DNA of 64,000 nucleotides from assembly GCA_965116625.1 (NCBI GenBank), contig OZ220717.1, positions 4,030,001 to 4,094,000 of the forward strand, given 5' to 3'. The DNA comes from VXNE01 sp965116625 (GTDB lineage Bacteria; Pseudomonadota; Gammaproteobacteria; Pseudomonadales; Azotimanducaceae). Made by a program: the position numbers and the translations under genes. Under the pieces are notes generated by a model. That model worked only from the letters and a program-made list of their open reading frames with translations, was not told the DNA's origin and did not search any database. This document shows, piece after piece, positions 61,179-64,000 of the stretch. Each line of letters opens with the position of its first letter. Position 1 is the first letter of the stretch.

Positions 61179-61190
61179 ATGAAGCACCTG
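61179..61190 (+). other. Right attachment core of the island
   Basis: ATGAAGCACCTG, identical to 33,181-33,192. The RAYT reading frame resumes here. Confidence 0.8.
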
Positions 61191-61694
61191 AAGCAACCAA
61201 TCGCGCGTCGGGCTAACGAAGAAGACGGCTGCAAGGGCCACTTCTTTGAGCAGCGCTTCTATTCCGGCGCTCTACTGAGCGAGGAGGCCGTGATCGCGGC
61301 AATGGCCTATGTCGATTTGAATCCGGTGCGGGCAAAGCTGGCACGACGGCTCGCGCAGTGCCGGCACACATCAATAGAGGCCCGACTGATTGAGAACAGT
61401 CCAACGTCACTGGCGGACTTCTTGCGCCCGCTGGCATCGGGCCTGAAGCGCACCGGCAAGCGCGAGTCGACGCACACCAACCCGTCGCCGCGCCTCGGAT
61501 TGACTCTCGCCGCCTATATCGAGCGACTGGAAACGGTCATCGAAGCCGAGGTGGCGACAGACCGTGAGGACCGGTGGATCGCGGCGATACAGTCCCTCGC
61601 CAGACGTCGGCGTGCCTATGGCTCCAAAGCGCAGCTAGAGCGATGGATGACCAACCGCGGCTTCCGGCGTCGCATAGAACCTCTTCCCACCTGA
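61179..61694 (+). pseudogene. REP-associated tyrosine transposase, 3' half
   Basis: Continues the RAYT protein exactly where the 5' half stops: MKHLKQPIARRANEEDGCKGHFFEQRFYSGALLSEEAVIAAMAYVDLNPVRAKLARR is the conserved second half of the family. It lacks the HUH motif (encoded at about 32,955), so alone it cannot act. In the island-free chromosome the gene would encode a protein of about 310 aa. Confidence 0.85.
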
Positions 61695-61904
61695 CGGGCG
61701 GGCATGCCTCCGCGTGCCCGCGCCTGACCCTGTGACCACAAGGGTCCGACTCCGCAACCAAACGCGAGTTGCCAGTCGCCCGTGTCCACCGCTGTCGTGA
61801 ACGCCCTGCCTCCCCTACCGCCCCGCAAGTCTGGTAGTGGAATCGATATCGCCCATCCATCGTGAGCGATCGCTGAAGAACCCGTGCGAGACATCCCTCT
61901 CCAT

Positions 61905-62075
61905 TGTCGCATCGAACAGTCGCGAACAGTTGTGTGTCCCAGGCCCTGCGTCTGCGCCAGGCCCTGCGTCGTGTTTCCCGCGGCATCGTCCCTCGTGCGT
62001 CGTGTGTCCCGGGCCCTCATCCCGGGCCCTCGCGGGCCGTGCGTCGAGAGGAATGCCATGTGTCCCAGCTCACAT
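61905..62075. repeat. Degenerate minisatellite downstream of split RAYT gene
   Basis: Repeated GTGTCCC/GGGACAC motifs (about four) with CAGGCCCTGCGTC and CCCGGGCCCTC units fill most of the 421-bp gap before metY. On the minus strand CTGGGACACACAACTG resembles the units at 31,650 and 32,530. No gene seen. Confidence 0.6.
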
Positions 62076-62115
62076 AAGTGGTAGAGTGCGCGCGCCATAG
62101 TTCGCACGGTATCCA

Positions 62116-63417
62116 ATGCAGAATCCCGACCAGAAACCCTTGCGTTCATTCGGGTTTCATACCCGTAGCGTGCACGCGGGGGCACGGCCGGAACCCAATA
62201 CGGGCGCCCGCGCGGTACCGATCTTCCAGACGAGTAGCTACGTGTTCGAGGATCCAGCGTCCGCGGCCGCGTACTTCAATCTGCAGGAATACGGGAATAC
62301 CTATTCGCGCATCATGAATCCCACCGTCGCGGCGTTCGAAGAGCGCGTCGGGAACCTAGAAGGCGGGATCGGTGCGGTCGCCTTCGCCAGCGGACTGGCG
62401 GCGCAGTCGGCGGCGTTCTTCACCCTGCTCAATCCGGGCGACCACGTGGTCGCGTCAGCTGCGCTTTACGGCGGTACTGTGACGCAACTCAAGCACCTGT
62501 TTCGCAAGATGTCAGTCGGGCTCACATTCGTCGATCCGGACCTACCGGAGAACTGGAAGGCGGCACTCACCAAGGAGACAAAACTCCTGTTTGCCGAGAC
62601 CATCGGCAATCCCGGCGGCAACGTCCTCGACATCGAACTGGTGGCCGCTATCGCGCATGGCCACGACATTCCCCTAGTGGTGGACAACACCTTCGCCACC
62701 CCCTACCTCTGCCGGCCCATCGACTGGGGCGCCGACATCGTCGTGCACTCCGCGACAAAATTCCTCGGCGGCCACGGCACCAGCATCGGCGGCGTGGTAG
62801 TGGACTCGGGCGAGTTCGACTGGTCCAACGGAAAGTTCCCAGTCATCGCGGATCCCTCTCCCGCCTATCACGGACTCGCGTTCCACGAGACTTTCGGCGG
62901 TTACGGCTACCTGATGAAACTGCGCGCAGAGACCCTGAGGGATCTTGGCAGTGCCATGAGTCCGTTCAACGCGTTCCTATTCATGCAGGGGATCGAAACG
63001 CTGCCATTGAGGATGGAGCGCCATGTCGCCAACGCTGTCACCCTGGCCGAGTGGCTGCGGGGACGCAACGAAGTGACCGCCGTACGGTATGCAGGCCTCG
63101 GCGACAGTCCCTACAGCACCTTGAGAGCCAAATACCTGCCGAAGGGCGCCAGCGCGGTATTCTGCTTCGATCTCGCCGCCGGGCGGGAAGCCGGACAGGA
63201 GTTCATCCGCGGGGTGGAACTCTTCTCGCATCTTGCCAACGTCGGCGATGCGAAGAGCCTCATCATCCACCCGGCCAGCACGACACACCGGCAGTTGAAC
63301 GAGGAGGAGCTGGCAGCAGCGGGAATCGGTCCAGGGACGATCCGGCTCTCGGTCGGCATCGAGGACATAGACGATCTCATCTGGGACCTGGAGGCCGCAT
63401 TTGCCCGTATCGCCTGA
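62116..63417 (+). CDS. metY: O-acetylhomoserine sulfhydrylase-type PLP enzyme
   Basis: 433 aa, typical for MetY. Cys/Met-metabolism PLP family signature with the Schiff-base Lys in DIVVHSATKFLGGHGTSIGG (about residue 213), plus TRSVHAGARPEPNTGARAVPIFQTSSYVF, FASGLAAQSAAFFTLL and LSVGIEDIDDLIWDLEAAF. It makes homocysteine from O-acetylhomoserine and sulfide. Its stop overlaps the start of the next gene. Confidence 0.92.
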   Translation: MQNPDQKPLRSFGFHTRSVHAGARPEPNTGARAVPIFQTSSYVFEDPASAAAYFNLQEYGNTYSRIMNPTVAAFEERVGNLEGGIGAVAFASGLAAQSAAFFTLLNPGDHVVASAALYGGTVTQLKHLFRKMSVGLTFVDPDLPENWKAALTKETKLLFAETIGNPGGNVLDIELVAAIAHGHDIPLVVDNTFATPYLCRPIDWGADIVVHSATKFLGGHGTSIGGVVVDSGEFDWSNGKFPVIADPSPAYHGLAFHETFGGYGYLMKLRAETLRDLGSAMSPFNAFLFMQGIETLPLRMERHVANAVTLAEWLRGRNEVTAVRYAGLGDSPYSTLRAKYLPKGASAVFCFDLAAGREAGQEFIRGVELFSHLANVGDAKSLIIHPASTTHRQLNEEELAAAGIGPGTIRLSVGIEDIDDLIWDLEAAFARIA

Positions 63418-63886
63418 ATACCAAGACCCGGAGACGATCCAGCGGATTCTTCACCAGGCTCGAACAGTCGCCATCGTCGGCCTGTCACCAAACGAACTGC
63501 GGGCAAGTAATTTCGTCGGCTTCTATGCCGACCGGCACGGCTACGAAGTGATCCCCGTCAACCCCAGGGAAGACGAGATCATGGGCTTTCGGTCCTACCC
63601 ATCCCTTGAGGACATTCCGAAGACGGTGGACGTCGTTGACGTGTTCCGCGATCCCTCCGCAGCGGTCGATATCGCTCGCCAAGCAATAGTCGTCGGTGCC
63701 GGGGCGCTATGGCTCCAGTTCGGCGTGATCAGCGACCAGGCCGCGGAAGTCGCCCGGGCCGGCGGCCTCGATGTCGTGATGGACCGATGTTTCAAGATCG
63801 AGCACGCCCGCTACATCGGCCGCATGCACTGGCTCGGTTTCAACACACGGGTCATCACGGGACGCCGGCCGGGTCATCTGCTGTAG
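63401..63886 (+). CDS. CoA-binding protein (YccU type)
   Basis: 161 aa, TTG start overlapping metY by 17 nt. Rossmann-like CoA-binding domain: ARTVAIVGLSPNELRASNFVGFYADRHGYEVIPVNPRE, VDVVDVFRDPSAAVDIARQAI, ALWLQFGVISDQAAEVARAGGLDVVMDRCFKIEHAR. Binds CoA; physiological role unclear. Pairing with metY is common and suggests a link to sulfur or methionine metabolism. Confidence 0.9.
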   Translation: MPVSPEYQDPETIQRILHQARTVAIVGLSPNELRASNFVGFYADRHGYEVIPVNPREDEIMGFRSYPSLEDIPKTVDVVDVFRDPSAAVDIARQAIVVGAGALWLQFGVISDQAAEVARAGGLDVVMDRCFKIEHARYIGRMHWLGFNTRVITGRRPGHLL

Positions 63887-64000
63887 GGAAACCACCGAGA
63901 AACACCCGCTTCCTGGACTGGCGTGTGCGGCCGCAATCGGGCCACCTGCGCGAGGTTGTCGCCTCGCGTGTCAGCCAAAGCCCAGTCGCCTCGTGAGAAC
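63887..64000. other. End of window, no gene seen
   Basis: 114 bases after the CoA-binding gene with no recognisable coding start. Confidence 0.5.

Larger units (their letters stand above)
33181..61190. mobile_element. ~28-kb genomic island integrated in a RAYT gene
   Basis: Boundaries are direct repeats ATGAAGCACCTG at 33,181-33,192 and 61,179-61,190. Excision between them removes 27,998 bp and restores a continuous RAYT reading frame. A P4-type integrase (59,822-60,961) lies about 220 bp inside the right end, the usual arrangement. Cargo: a daropeptide-like RiPP operon, an Mrr-like nuclease, a secreted peptidase, recombinase relics, a zinc-ribbon gene, an invertible recombinase unit and a DUF4329-like/TPR operon. 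The mixed composition suggests repeated insertions. Confidence 0.85.

Overview
The window is high-G+C bacterial DNA with dense, short-gapped genes and many GTG/TTG starts. A DUF2339 envelope protein, class I fumarase, phenylalanine-hydroxylase-type enzyme, MetY, flavin halogenase and a REP-associated tyrosine transposase (RAYT) point to a proteobacterium, probably a gammaproteobacterium. This is inference from gene content; no rRNA or tRNA gene is present to anchor it.

Layout. (1) 1-9.6 kb is accessory DNA: a four-gene recombinase operon (HTH, tyrosine recombinase, two small proteins), a Cys-rich zinc-ribbon protein with a structured leader, two diverged copies of a DUF433/DUF5615 toxin-antitoxin locus (the second with a broken toxin), a frameshifted DUF4238 gene, and a HipBA pair with three palindromic operators. 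(2) 9.7-32.5 kb is mostly chromosomal: DUF2339 protein, an FG-GAP/DsbD-N fusion, DUF2059, CPBP protease, epimerase, aromatic amino acid hydroxylase, Glu/Leu/Val-type dehydrogenase, a VOC protein, FAD oxidase, rhomboid, site-2 protease, hydrolases, a PKD lipoprotein, fumarase, and a small LLM-monooxygenase/flavin-halogenase unit. It is peppered with small repeats: a 247-bp MITE, a hairpin-bearing dispersed repeat family found in three forms, and minisatellites near the RAYT. (3) 33,181-61,190 is an integrated genomic island of about 28 kb. It splits the RAYT gene at a 12-bp direct repeat, and joining the two halves restores one reading frame. A P4-type integrase lies just inside its right end. 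(4) 61.2-64.0 kb returns to the chromosome (RAYT 3' half, MetY, CoA-binding protein).

The most notable content is inside the island. At 35.4-44.1 kb a lower-G+C operon reads radical SAM/SPASM maturase, 72-aa precursor peptide, MacB-like permease, HlyD-type adaptor, ABC ATPase, cupin, ABC exporter. The maturase plus tripartite-export layout is that of darobactin/dynobactin loci. The precursor C-terminus carries W-S-G-N-A-Y-K-Y-Y, which lines up with dynobactin A (recalled as WNSNVHSYRF) at W1, N4 and Y8. It looks like an undescribed daropeptide-type RiPP cluster.

Other island content: a tyrosine recombinase bracketed by perfect 18-bp inverted repeats (a candidate invertible switch) beside an operon for a secreted Cys-rich DUF4329-like protein and a TPR-like protein; a second copy of the zinc-ribbon protein with the same two-hairpin leader; several integrase wrecks; a secreted HExxH peptidase; a row of unrecognised small genes; and two 91-94 bp elements sharing 15-bp terminal inverted repeats.
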